Source of the DNA: Kribbella antibiotica
GTDB taxonomy: Bacteria > Actinomycetota > Actinomycetes > Propionibacteriales > Kribbellaceae
Direction: 5' to 3'
Length of the DNA stretch: 64,000 bases
Assembly (NCBI RefSeq): GCF_004349055.1
Contig: NZ_SMKX01000020.1
Location: forward strand, 1-64,000
This document shows, piece by piece, positions 26,631 to 34,305 of the stretch. The translations under genes were made by a program, and so were the position numbers. How positions within the stretch are numbered: the stretch's first letter is position 1; every line of letters starts with the position of its first letter. A model generated the notes under the pieces. It was given only the letters and a program-made list of their open reading frames with translations, searched no databases and was not told the origin of the DNA.

Positions 26631-28489
26631 CCGTGCTGGGACCCGCAGCACCACGACAACTCCCGTACGTCGCTCCGCTGCCACTGAGCGCCGTACGGTT
26701 CGATCCGGCGTCGCTGCTGGGCAGCTGGCAGGAGCTCAACGCGGCGGCGACCATTCCGCACTGCCTGGACAACATTCGGCGTACTGGCGTTCTCGAGAAC
26801 TTCAGCCGGCTCACCGAAGCTGATCCGCCGGGCAAGTTCGAAGGATTCTGGTTCGCGGATTCCGATCTCTACAAGACGATCGAGGCGATCGGCTGGGAGA
26901 TGGGCCGCAGCGGCACCGGTCAGTGGGCAGAGGTGCTCGCCGAGGTGGCGGATCTGCTCGAGCGCGTCCAGGAACCCGACGGTTACCTCAACAGCAATAT
27001 CCAGGGAACCGAGGGGAAGGAACGCTTCGGCCATCTCGAGCAGAGCCACGAGCTGTACTGCGCGGGGCATCTGCTGCAAGCTGCCGTCGCTCTCCACCGT
27101 GGTGGCGGCGACACCCGCATCCTCGCGATCGCGCGGAGAGTGGCCGACCTGATCGTCAACGCACTTGGCGACGAGTTGCCGCTCATCGACGGGCACCCGG
27201 AGGTCGAGACTGCGCTCGTGGAGCTCTACCGCGAAACGGGCGACGAGTCCTACCTGCGCGCGGCCGAGCTCCAGGTCGAGCGGCGTGGGCATCAGACCTT
27301 CACCGGCGGCTTCGGGCCGCCGTACTACCAGGACCACCTGCCGGTGCGCGAGGCGGTCGAGGCCACCGGGCACTCCGTACGGCAGCTCTATCTGGCCGCG
27401 GGCGTCACCGACCTATACCTCGAGAACGGCGACGAGTCGTTGCTCAAGGCAATGGAACAATTGTGGGACAGCGCCTTCGGTAGCAAGATGTACCTCACCG
27501 GGGGACACGGATCCCGTCACCGCGACGAGGCGTACGGCGATGCCTACGAGCTGCCGCCGGACCGTGCGTATGCCGAGACCTGCGCGTCGATCGCTGCCCT
27601 GCAATGGTGCTGGCGGATGCTGCTGGCGACCGGTCAGGCCCGGTACGCCGAGGAGATGGAGCGCTCTCTCTTCAATGCCATCGCTGCCTCGATGGCGTCG
27701 AGCGGCACCGCCTTCTTCTACTCCAACCCGCTGCAGCTCCGCACCGGTCACGACGGTTCGAGCGAGGACGCGCCCAGTGAACGGCTGCCGTGGTACGACT
27801 GCGCTTGCTGTCCGCCGAATCTGGCCCGCCTGCTCGCTTCGCTGCACGGCTACGCCGCGACCTCGGATGCCTCCGGCCTTCAGCTACACCTGCTCAGCGC
27901 CGGCACGTTCACCGCAGACGCACTGACCGCCGTCGTCGAGTCCGGCTATCCCTGGGACGGCGACGTCCTGGTAACGGTCAGCGGACAAGGGGAGTTGGCG
28001 ATCCGCGTACCTGCATGGGCGACTGGAGCCACTCTCACGGTGACTGGCGCGACGGTCCTTGTCGAGCCGGAGCCAGGTGCCTATCTCCGCGTCTCGTGCG
28101 AAGACGGCGCGACCGTGCGGCTCAGCTTGCCGCTGACTCCTCGGCTGATCCGCGCCGACGAGCGAGTCGATGCTGTCCGCGGCTGCGTGGCGATCGCCCG
28201 CGGCCCGCTCGTGTACTGCATCGAGCAGGCCGATCTCCCCGACGGCGTCCTCGTCGAGCAATTGCGCCTCGCCGCCTCGGTGCCCATCACCGAAGAACGC
28301 GTGCCTGACGACCTGACCCCTGTCAGGCTTCGGCTCTCCGCCATCGCCAGGCCGTTGGAGACCGACCTGTACGCGGCGTACCAGCCGGACCTTCCAGCCG
28401 GTACGCCGATCACTGTCACCGCAATCCCGTATCACGCCTGGGCGAATCGCGGGCCTGGCGCCATGCGGGTCTGGCTCCCGCTGAGCTGA
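26627..28489 (+). CDS. GH127 beta-L-arabinofuranosidase
   Basis: 620 residues without a signal peptide, so cytosolic. The (alpha/alpha)6-barrel family GH127 is recognised from GGHGSRHRDEAYGDAYELPP, the zinc-site segment with E317 and C319 (YAETCAS) and the cysteine cluster DCACCPPN with C394/C395. In the bifidobacterial enzyme HypBA1 the equivalents are E338, C340, C417 and C418, with a cysteine as nucleophile. HypBA1 removes L-arabinose from beta-1,2-L-arabinooligosaccharides of hydroxyproline-rich glycoproteins such as extensin. It is the last gene of the ChvE-GguAB operon, so freed arabinose and its transport are linked. A 6-bp inverted repeat (28486-28491/28501-28506) spans the stop codon. 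Confidence 0.9.
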   Translation: MTVLGPAAPRQLPYVAPLPLSAVRFDPASLLGSWQELNAAATIPHCLDNIRRTGVLENFSRLTEADPPGKFEGFWFADSDLYKTIEAIGWEMGRSGTGQWAEVLAEVADLLERVQEPDGYLNSNIQGTEGKERFGHLEQSHELYCAGHLLQAAVALHRGGGDTRILAIARRVADLIVNALGDELPLIDGHPEVETALVELYRETGDESYLRAAELQVERRGHQTFTGGFGPPYYQDHLPVREAVEATGHSVRQLYLAAGVTDLYLENGDESLLKAMEQLWDSAFGSKMYLTGGHGSRHRDEAYGDAYELPPDRAYAETCASIAALQWCWRMLLATGQARYAEEMERSLFNAIAASMASSGTAFFYSNPLQLRTGHDGSSEDAPSERLPWYDCACCPPNLARLLASLHGYAATSDASGLQLHLLSAGTFTADALTAVVESGYPWDGDVLVTVSGQGELAIRVPAWATGATLTVTGATVLVEPEPGAYLRVSCEDGATVRLSLPLTPRLIRADERVDAVRGCVAIARGPLVYCIEQADLPDGVLVEQLRLAASVPITEERVPDDLTPVRLRLSAIARPLETDLYAAYQPDLPAGTPITVTAIPYHAWANRGPGAMRVWLPLS

Positions 28490-28520
28490 CGAGGTTCGGA
28501 CGTCAGGGGGTGCCGCTGCG

Positions 28521-29390
28521 TCAGTAGCCGTAGCGGTTCTTGAGGTGCCGCCACCAGTCCCGGAACATCCAGGCGTCGAACTCAGTGATGTTCGTCGCGC
28601 TGCCGGCCTTCATCAGGAAGCAGCACTGGCCGGTGGGGGTCCAGTCGTAGAAGTCGTCGAGCCCGAAACTGTGTCCCATCTCGTGCAGGAGGATGTGGAC
28701 ATTGTCGGAGTTGAGATTGTTGACGTAGTACTCGCTGCCGATGCGTTGGCCCCAGTCGCCGCCGGCGCCGCCGTTCATTCCTGCGGTGAGCCACAGCGAC
28801 ATGTCGTAGTGGCGGGCCACGCCGCCGGGGCAGCGCGGATACTGCCCGTTCTGGTTGAAGAACCGGGCACAGTCGGGTGCGCACTGTGGCGCATCCTCGC
28901 GGATGTTGTTCACGGTGATGTCGACGGAGTTGTCGTTCCACTTCAGCGTGGAACGGTCGCGGACGGCCCAGCCGACGACCTTGAGGGGCACTTGCTGGTA
29001 CGGCCACTTGTTGTGCCCGACCATCAGGTCCGTCCACTTCTTGAACTGCCGTGCCAGGGTTGCATGAACCTGGTCGCGCAGTGCCGCGGTGACCGGCGCA
29101 TTGGAGTCCCACCGGACGCAGTAGTTGATGTACCCGCGGTTGGCGATGACCTGGTCCCAGCCATAGTTGCGAAAGCCGTACAGATCGCCGTAGGTGGATT
29201 CTTGATGCCTCCAGACCTCGTCAAGCGGCTGCACCAGGTTGGCGGGCGGACTCCAAGTGGCTGGGACTGCCGCAGCCGAACGGTCAGGTCCAGCGGCAGC
29301 CTGGACCGGTACGAGCGTGGAGCCCAGTACGGCGAGCAGGGCGACGAACCGGATGACGATCCAGCGACGACCGGGAATTTTCCTTCGCAT
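28521..29390 (-). CDS. Secreted metzincin-like zinc metalloprotease
   Basis: 289 residues: a basic N-terminus and signal peptide (cleavage near VQAAA, about 33), then a single catalytic domain with six cysteines. The zinc motif is HEMGHSFGLDD (H236, E237, H240, D246), i.e. HExxHxxGxxD, with Asp as third ligand as in snapalysin of Streptomyces, and M260 could be the Met-turn. It resembles an uncharacterised group of actinobacterial and fungal secreted proteins, so the substrate is unknown. ATG at 29390 is chosen because AAGGAG lies five bases upstream. An arabinose-type operator 35 bp upstream places this protease under the same control as araBDA and GH127, suggesting a plant cell-wall glycoprotein as target. 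Confidence 0.8.
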   Translation of the reverse strand: MRRKIPGRRWIVIRFVALLAVLGSTLVPVQAAAGPDRSAAAVPATWSPPANLVQPLDEVWRHQESTYGDLYGFRNYGWDQVIANRGYINYCVRWDSNAPVTAALRDQVHATLARQFKKWTDLMVGHNKWPYQQVPLKVVGWAVRDRSTLKWNDNSVDITVNNIREDAPQCAPDCARFFNQNGQYPRCPGGVARHYDMSLWLTAGMNGGAGGDWGQRIGSEYYVNNLNSDNVHILLHEMGHSFGLDDFYDWTPTGQCCFLMKAGSATNITEFDAWMFRDWWRHLKNRYGY

Positions 29391-29424
29391 GGTCACTCCT
29401 TCGGTGGGGGCGCAGAGGAGGAGA

Positions 29425-29438
29425 TGTTCGCGTTAACA
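29425..29438. promoter_or_regulatory. Arabinose-type operator before the metalloprotease
   Basis: TGTTCGCGTTAACA, extended to an 18-bp near-palindrome by GA and TC flanks, lies 35 bp upstream of the metalloprotease start. It fits the consensus of the other arabinose-type boxes. Confidence 0.7.
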
Positions 29439-29478
29439 TCAGGAAAGGCGAGTGCCTGCGGACTGTCAAGACTCCGGG

Positions 29479-30288
29479 TTAGCTGTTGCTGGCGCGGCCG
29501 ACGTAGACGTTGCGGGCGCGGTAGTAGGTGTCACCGGAAGGGCCCGATGAACCTGACGCACCTTCCATCTGCAGGTTGATGATGATGTTCATCGGTTTGC
29601 CGACAAAGTTGGTGCCCCGGTGCTGGCCGACCCAGGTGCCGTCGAGGTAGTAGTGGATGTCGACGTCGGTCGCGTTCACCTTGGTGATCCAGGCCCGGTA
29701 GCCGTGCCAGCCACCCGGATTCGACACCGGTACGACGGTGTTGTCCCAGCCGCCGTCGTAGGTGTTGAACCAGTTGCGGGCGTCACCCTTGAACTCGAGG
29801 ATGTCGCTCTCCGGCGGCCAACTGTTGACCCCGGTCAGCCAGAACGCGGGCCAGGTCCCGCGGCCGGAGGGAGCCTGGAATTCGCCCTTGACCTCCCATT
29901 GCGGGTACTGGTCGTTGACCAGCACGCGGAGCTTCGAGTGGATCGCGCCCGCGTGGTAGTGGATCGGCAAGTACGGGTCTTTGCTGCTCTTGCCTTCGTC
30001 CCAGTTGATCCGAGAGCCCTTGAGCACCAGCACCCCGCCAGACTCAAGGTAGACGTGGTTGTGGTCGGTCTTGCTCGCATACATCCGCGCGGTGCCGTTG
30101 TGGTCGGAACCCCACGGATAAAGGTAGTTCCAGCTGGTCTCCAGGGCGGAGTAGCTGGCGAAGCTGTTGGCCGGAAGTGCTGTCTCCCAGGCCAGTTCGC
30201 GGGCCTGCGCAGGCGCGGCATTGGCGACTGCTGCGCCCGCGATCGTCGTACCGGCGGCAAGCAGGAAAGATCGTCGCTTGAGGGGCAT
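29479..30288 (-). CDS. Secreted GH16 family glycosidase, Tat-exported
   Basis: 269 residues with a Tat leader (LKRRSFLLAAG, cleavage near AQARE). The rest is a GH16 jelly roll: WPAFWLTG followed by the catalytic E160-S-D162-I-L-E165 (family motif ExDxxE), and WHGYRAWIT plus the DIHYYLDGTWV strand. GH16 enzymes cut internal beta-1,3- or beta-1,4-linkages in glucans, galactans or xyloglucan; the substrate here is not clear, but a beta-galactan or beta-glucan of plant wall would fit the surroundings. GAGGAG precedes the ATG at 30288. It is a single gene ahead of the metalloprotease; I see none of the window's operator boxes before it. Confidence 0.88.
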   Translation of the reverse strand: MPLKRRSFLLAAGTTIAGAAVANAAPAQARELAWETALPANSFASYSALETSWNYLYPWGSDHNGTARMYASKTDHNHVYLESGGVLVLKGSRINWDEGKSSKDPYLPIHYHAGAIHSKLRVLVNDQYPQWEVKGEFQAPSGRGTWPAFWLTGVNSWPPESDILEFKGDARNWFNTYDGGWDNTVVPVSNPGGWHGYRAWITKVNATDVDIHYYLDGTWVGQHRGTNFVGKPMNIIINLQMEGASGSSGPSGDTYYRARNVYVGRASNS

Positions 30289-30416
30289 GTGGGCGGTCTC
30301 CTCAGGAAGGGGTTCGATCAGCGTCCTGCTGTTCCTCGGCGTGCAGCAACCCCGCGTACACACTCGACCACACTTCATCCGAAACGCTCATCCGCCACAG
30401 TGCGGGTCTCGCCAGA

Positions 30417-30746
30417 TCAGTGGGCGGCGTCGGCGCCGAGCTCGACGACCAGGACACCGACCGCGATCAGGCCTATTCCGAAGGACATGAGTACGGTCAA
30501 GGGTTCCTTGAAGATGACGCGGGCGAGGACGGCGGTGAGGGCAACGCCTGTCGCGGCCCAGATGCCGTAGGCGACACCGAGCGGCATGCCGTCGTCGAGT
30601 GACAGGCTCAGCAGCACGAAGGCGAGGATATAGCCGGTCGCGATGGCGGCGATCCAGTTCTTCTTGCGCATCCCGTCCGAGGCGCGCAGTGACATCGTCG
30701 CGCCGACCTCGGCCGCGATGGCTCCGAGCAGGAACAGCCACCTCAT
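30417..30746 (-). CDS. Small multidrug resistance (SMR) efflux protein, second subunit
   Basis: 109 residues with four hydrophobic helices and the conserved membrane glutamate E13 (AIAAEVGAT) that couples proton and substrate transport. Its ATG overlaps the stop of the upstream SMR gene (ATGA). Two adjacent, different SMR genes commonly encode a heterodimeric pump (as EbrAB or YkkCD). Substrates are likely quaternary cations or guanidinium-like compounds; this pair has no obvious link to the sugar genes. Confidence 0.92.
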   Translation of the reverse strand: MRWLFLLGAIAAEVGATMSLRASDGMRKKNWIAAIATGYILAFVLLSLSLDDGMPLGVAYGIWAATGVALTAVLARVIFKEPLTVLMSFGIGLIAVGVLVVELGADAAH

Positions 30747-31090
30747 ACCTTCAGCTCCTCAGTTCGCTGGGCCTTCTGGGAGCCGAGTTCGACCGTGAGG
30801 ACCCCGGCGATGATGAGCATGATGCCCAGCCCCATCAGGGCTGTCAGCGGTTCGCCGTAGATCGCGGCCGAGAGCAGCGCGGTGACGGTGACGCCGCCGG
30901 CACCCCAAATGCCGTAGGCGACGCCGATCTTCATGCCGCCCTGGAGGCAGGCGGCGATCAGGATGAACGATGCGACATAGCCGGCGATGACCAGGACGTA
31001 CCAGACCGGATGATTCAGTGCGGCCTTGAGGGACAGGGTTGCCGCTACCTCGGAACCGATCGCGGCGGCCAACGTGAGCCACTTCTTCAT
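30743..31090 (-). CDS. Small multidrug resistance (SMR) efflux protein, first subunit
   Basis: 115 residues, four transmembrane helices, conserved E14 (IGSEVAATLSLKAA) and the YGIWGAGGV motif of helix 3. The ATG at 31090 overlaps the TetR stop (ATGA), so regulator and pump are translated together. The paired-SMR arrangement suggests a heterodimer with the 30417 product. Confidence 0.92.
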   Translation of the reverse strand: MKKWLTLAAAIGSEVAATLSLKAALNHPVWYVLVIAGYVASFILIAACLQGGMKIGVAYGIWGAGGVTVTALLSAAIYGEPLTALMGLGIMLIIAGVLTVELGSQKAQRTEELKV

Positions 31091-31653
31091 GAAAGTTCTT
31101 CCTTCTCGGTGGACTGTGCGGTGTGGGTCAGGTCGATCAGTTGATCGATCACGGCCTGCCGGTCGTCGGCCGGCGCGAAGATGCCGGTGGCGTCGGCGAT
31201 CCACAGGCCATCCGCGGCCAGATGGGCCGTGCGGAGCCGGGCCCGGACCACCCGATCGGCGACCTCGTCGACGGCCAGCCATCGGCTCAAGACTGCTTCC
31301 CAGGGGGCGGCCAGCGCCGGATTGGCCAACGACTCGGCGAAGATCGCCAGGTCGGCGCGCGTCAGCCGGCCCGCGGCGACGACATCGACGTACGCCCGGA
31401 TCCGCTCCGCGGCCGTGGCCTGCTCGAACGGCGTACTCAGTCGATCCAGCATTGCCTCGTCGACCCGCTGGGCAACGTAGCCGACCACACCCAGCACCAG
31501 GTCGTCCCGGGTGGGGAAGTGGTAGAGCACGCCGCCCTTGGTTACTCCCGCCTCCTTGGCCGTCGCCTCGAAAGTGATCTCGATCGACCCGCCGTCATGC
31601 CCCGCCAATCTGAAGGCAGCATCCAGAATCGCCGTCCGCGAACTCGGTCTCAT
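31087..31653 (-). CDS. TetR family regulator of the SMR pair
   Basis: 188 residues. The N-terminal helix-turn-helix (about 22-46, ATAKEAGVTKGGVLYHFPTRDDL) is typical of TetR, followed by an all-helical ligand domain. The start is set at ATG 31653 because a near-perfect -10 (TATAAT on the minus strand, 31666-31661) places transcription start exactly at this ATG, giving a leaderless message; a possible ATG at 31659 would lie before the predicted start. A 20-bp palindrome overlaps the -10 box, so the protein very likely represses itself and the two efflux genes. Confidence 0.92.
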   Translation of the reverse strand: MRPSSRTAILDAAFRLAGHDGGSIEITFEATAKEAGVTKGGVLYHFPTRDDLVLGVVGYVAQRVDEAMLDRLSTPFEQATAAERIRAYVDVVAAGRLTRADLAIFAESLANPALAAPWEAVLSRWLAVDEVADRVVRARLRTAHLAADGLWIADATGIFAPADDRQAVIDQLIDLTHTAQSTEKEELS

Positions 31654-31660
31654 GAACATA

Positions 31661-31682
31661 ATTATACCAGACGGTTGGTATA
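31661..31682 (-). promoter_or_regulatory. Leaderless TetR promoter with overlapping operator
   Basis: The minus strand has TATAAT at 31666-31661, seven bases before the ATG at 31653. TATACCAGAC-GGTTGGTATA (31663-31682), symmetric at 8 of 10 positions per half, overlaps the -10 and spacer, a classical TetR autorepression layout. Confidence 0.75.
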
Positions 31683-31889
31683 GTTACCGGCGAGCCGCCT
31701 TGCCGGCCGTCGGCGGTGGGGCCCGAGGCGCAGAGTCGGGCGCGCGATCGACTGCAGGTGGTCGCCTTCGGCGGGGATGCCAGCGATTCGCGGAGCGCCG
31801 CGACCTCCTGGCACAGGAAACACCTACAGTCCTTCGTGCCGTGAACGCGTCGGCGTCGCCCGCCCCGACACGTCTATCTGATGGCTCCA

Positions 31890-32062
31890 CCCAGTGAACC
31901 CACTCGGTGCGGTACTGGCCTCGCCCAGTGAACCCACTCGGCGCGGAACCCATCGACTGTGCGGACTGTGCCGCCCGCAAAGGTTTGCCTACGACAGACT
32001 CCTGCCACTCGACACACTGGGTTCACTCGACGACGGTGCTGCACCGTCGAGTGAACCCAGTG
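31890..32062. repeat. TGGGTTCACT-type repeats, direct and inverted
   Basis: CCCAGTGAACCCACTCGG occurs at 31890-31907 and 31924-31941, 34 bp apart. Then CACTGGGTTCACTCG (32015-32029) pairs with CGAGTGAACCCAGTG (32048-32062), and ACGGTGC with GCACCGT inside, leaving a 3-base bulge. It gives a 22-bp hairpin with almost no loop. Confidence 0.7.
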
Positions 32063-32082
32063 GGCGAGGCCCGCCAAAACCG

Positions 32083-32129
32083 CAACGTCCGAAAAACGGG
32101 AGGTGGGCTCTCCGGTGTTTCGGACGTTG
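32083..32129 (-). terminator. Terminator of the ara operon
   Basis: CAACGTCCGAAAAAC (32083-32097) pairs at 14 of 15 positions with 32115-32129. It begins 21 bases beyond the araA stop; leftward transcripts then read CGGTTTTGG. Confidence 0.65.
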
Positions 32130-32149
32130 GGGGAGCTAGCGGCCGCGGG

Positions 32150-33655
32150 TCAGAATCCTTGGGCGAGGCGGTAGTAGGCCTGGGACCAGCGCAACTCCTG
32201 GGTGAAGCGGCGGGTGGTGGTGTCGGCGTCGATGACGGCCAACTCGGTCCGGGTCATCTCGGCTAGGTCGGCGAGCTCTTCGACACCGATCGCCGTACTG
32301 AGCACTGTGTGGTGTGGGCCGCCGGCGGTCAGCCAGGCTTCGGCCGAGGTGCGGAGGTTGGGGCGGGGTTCCCAGACGGCCCGGGCGACGGGGAGCTGGG
32401 GGAGCGGGTGGTCCGGAGCGACGACGTCGATCTCGTTGGCGACTAGGCGGAAGCGGTCGCCGAGGTCCGCCATGCCGACCACGACACCCGGGCCGGGCGC
32501 GGCGTCGAAGACGAGGCGGACCGGGTCTTCGCGGCCGCCGATACCGAGCGGGTGGATCTCGGCGGTCGGGGTGCCGGCGGCGATGGACGGGCAGACCTCG
32601 AGCATGTGGGCGCCGAGGATGCGCTCCGCGCCCGGTGTCAGGTTGTACGTGTAGTCCTCCATGAACGACGTACCGCCGGGGAGGTTGCCAGCGGCAACCT
32701 TCAGCGTGCGCAGCAGTACGGCGGTTTTCCAGTCGCCCTCGCCGCCGAAGCCGTAGCCGTCGGCCATCAACCGCTGGACGGCGAGACCGGGGAGTTGGCG
32801 CAGCCCGCCGAGGTCCTCGAAGTTCGTCGTGAACGCGGTGAAACCCCCGTCGAGGAGGAAGGCGCGCAGTCCGGCCTCGAGTCGCGCGGCGTACCGCAGC
32901 GACTCGTGCTGCTCGCCACCAGGACGCAACTCCGGTACGACGTCGAAGTCGTACTCCTTGAGGAGAGTGTCGACGGCGCTGTCGGAGATCTGGTCGACGA
33001 CGGCGACCAGGTCGTTGACGCCGTAGGTGTTGACCGAGACCCCGAAGTGCAGCTGGGCCTCGACCTTGTCGCCTTCGGTCACGGCGACGTCGCGCATGTT
33101 GTCACCGAACCGGGCGACCCGCATGGTCCGCATGGCCGCGTATCCCGCCGCCGCCCGGGCCCAGACCGCGATCCGGGACCGGACCGCCGGGTCGGCGACA
33201 TGTCCGGCGACCGTGGTCCGGGCGACGCCGAGCCGGGTCTGGATGTAGCCGAACTCGCGGTCGCCGTGCGCGGCCTGGTTCAGGTTCATGAAGTCCATGT
33301 CGATCGTTGCCCAGGGCAAATCGACGTTCGCCTGGGTGTGCAGGTGCAGCAGCGGCGTGCGGAGGGCGTCGAGACCGGCGATCCACATCTTCGCGGGGGA
33401 GAAGGTGTGCATCCACGCGATCACGCCGGCACAGGCGTCGTCCGCGTTCGCGTCCAGGCAGATTCGGCGGATCGAGTCCGCGTCGGTGAGGACGTCCTTC
33501 CACACCACGCGCGGGGCCAGGTCGCCGGATGCCTCCAGCTGCTCGGCCAGGCCGCGGGACTGCTCAGCCACCTGGCGCAGGGTCTCTTCGCCGTACAGGC
33601 CCTGGCTGCCGGTGAGGAACCAGATTTCGGTCGAGGTCACAGATGTCTCCGTCAT
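32150..33655 (-). CDS. araA: L-arabinose isomerase
   Basis: 501 residues, the usual AraA length. The N-terminal [16 protein letters not shown], the segment [15 protein letters not shown] and the C-terminal [22 protein letters not shown] with [18 protein letters not shown] are hallmark stretches, including the metal-site Glu and His residues. It converts L-arabinose to L-ribulose in the cytosol. The ATG overlaps the araD stop (ATGA). It is the last gene of the leftward araBDA operon and is followed by a terminator hairpin. Confidence 0.98.
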   Translation of the reverse strand: MTETSVTSTEIWFLTGSQGLYGEETLRQVAEQSRGLAEQLEASGDLAPRVVWKDVLTDADSIRRICLDANADDACAGVIAWMHTFSPAKMWIAGLDALRTPLLHLHTQANVDLPWATIDMDFMNLNQAAHGDREFGYIQTRLGVARTTVAGHVADPAVRSRIAVWARAAAGYAAMRTMRVARFGDNMRDVAVTEGDKVEAQLHFGVSVNTYGVNDLVAVVDQISDSAVDTLLKEYDFDVVPELRPGGEQHESLRYAARLEAGLRAFLLDGGFTAFTTNFEDLGGLRQLPGLAVQRLMADGYGFGGEGDWKTAVLLRTLKVAAGNLPGGTSFMEDYTYNLTPGAERILGAHMLEVCPSIAAGTPTAEIHPLGIGGREDPVRLVFDAAPGPGVVVGMADLGDRFRLVANEIDVVAPDHPLPQLPVARAVWEPRPNLRTSAEAWLTAGGPHHTVLSTAIGVEELADLAEMTRTELAVIDADTTTRRFTQELRWSQAYYRLAQGF

Positions 33656-34305
33656 CGTTGGCCGTACACGTTCTGATAGCGGTCGTAGAGCCGGTCGACG
33701 TCGTCCTGGGCGATCGTGACCAGGTCACCGGCGGACCGGGCCAGGTGCACGGTGCGCGCGACGTCCTCGCACATCACTGCCGCTTTGACGGCGGCTTTCG
33801 CGTCCTTGCCGATCGTGAAGACGCCGTGGTTGCGCATCAGGACCGCTGGGGAGCGGTGCCCGGCCAGCGTCGCCACGATGCCGCGGCCGATGTCGTCGTT
33901 CCCGATCAGGGCGAACGGCCCGACCGGGATCTCGCCACCGAACTCGTCGGCCATCGCGGTCAGGACGCACGGGATCGGTTCGCCGCGTGCCGCCCAGGCG
34001 GTCGCGTACGTCGAGTGGGTGTGGACGACGCCGCCGACCTCCGGCATTTCGCGGTACACGTAGGCGTGCGCCGCGGTGTCGCTCGACGGATCGAGGTCGC
34101 CCTCCACCACCTTCCCGTCCAGATCGCACACGACAATCGCGTCGGGGTGCAGATCGTCGTACGAGATCCCACTGGGTTTGATGACGAACAGGTCCTCGCC
34201 GGGCACCCGGCCGGAGACGTTGCCGGCGGTCCAGGCGACCAGGCCGTAGCGCACCAGTTCGGCATGCAGAGCGCAGACTTCTTCGCGGATGCTGCTGAGC
34301 GTCAT
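33652..34305 (-). CDS. araD: L-ribulose-5-phosphate 4-epimerase
   Basis: 217 residues of the class II aldolase/adducin fold. [10 protein letters not shown] binds phosphate, SSDTAAH (72-80) and the zinc ligands H95 and H97 ([13 protein letters not shown]) and H160 (MRNHGVF) are intact. It turns L-ribulose 5-phosphate into D-xylulose 5-phosphate, the entry to the pentose phosphate pathway. It lies between araB and araA with four-base overlaps on both sides. Confidence 0.97.
   Translation of the reverse strand: MTLSSIREEVCALHAELVRYGLVAWTAGNVSGRVPGEDLFVIKPSGISYDDLHPDAIVVCDLDGKVVEGDLDPSSDTAAHAYVYREMPEVGGVVHTHSTYATAWAARGEPIPCVLTAMADEFGGEIPVGPFALIGNDDIGRGIVATLAGHRSPAVLMRNHGVFTIGKDAKAAVKAAVMCEDVARTVHLARSAGDLVTIAQDDVDRLYDRYQNVYGQR

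Larger units (their letters stand above)
31684..32149. other. Non-coding stretch with repeats between the TetR promoter and araA
   Basis: 466 bp without a gene I can support; possible reading frames here are arginine-rich and low in information. It holds two direct copies of an 18-mer (31890-31907 and 31924-31941), a long hairpin (32015-32062) and the araA terminator (32083-32129). The left 200 bp shows nothing recognisable. Confidence 0.6.

Noticed and set aside
29479-30378. Longer GH16 start at 30378
   Set aside because: It would bury the Tat signal; GAGGAG directly precedes the ATG at 30288.
31890-31941. Direct repeats as the start of a CRISPR array
   Set aside because: There are only two direct copies, the repeat is 18 bp, and no cas genes or further spacers exist; the other copies are inverted.
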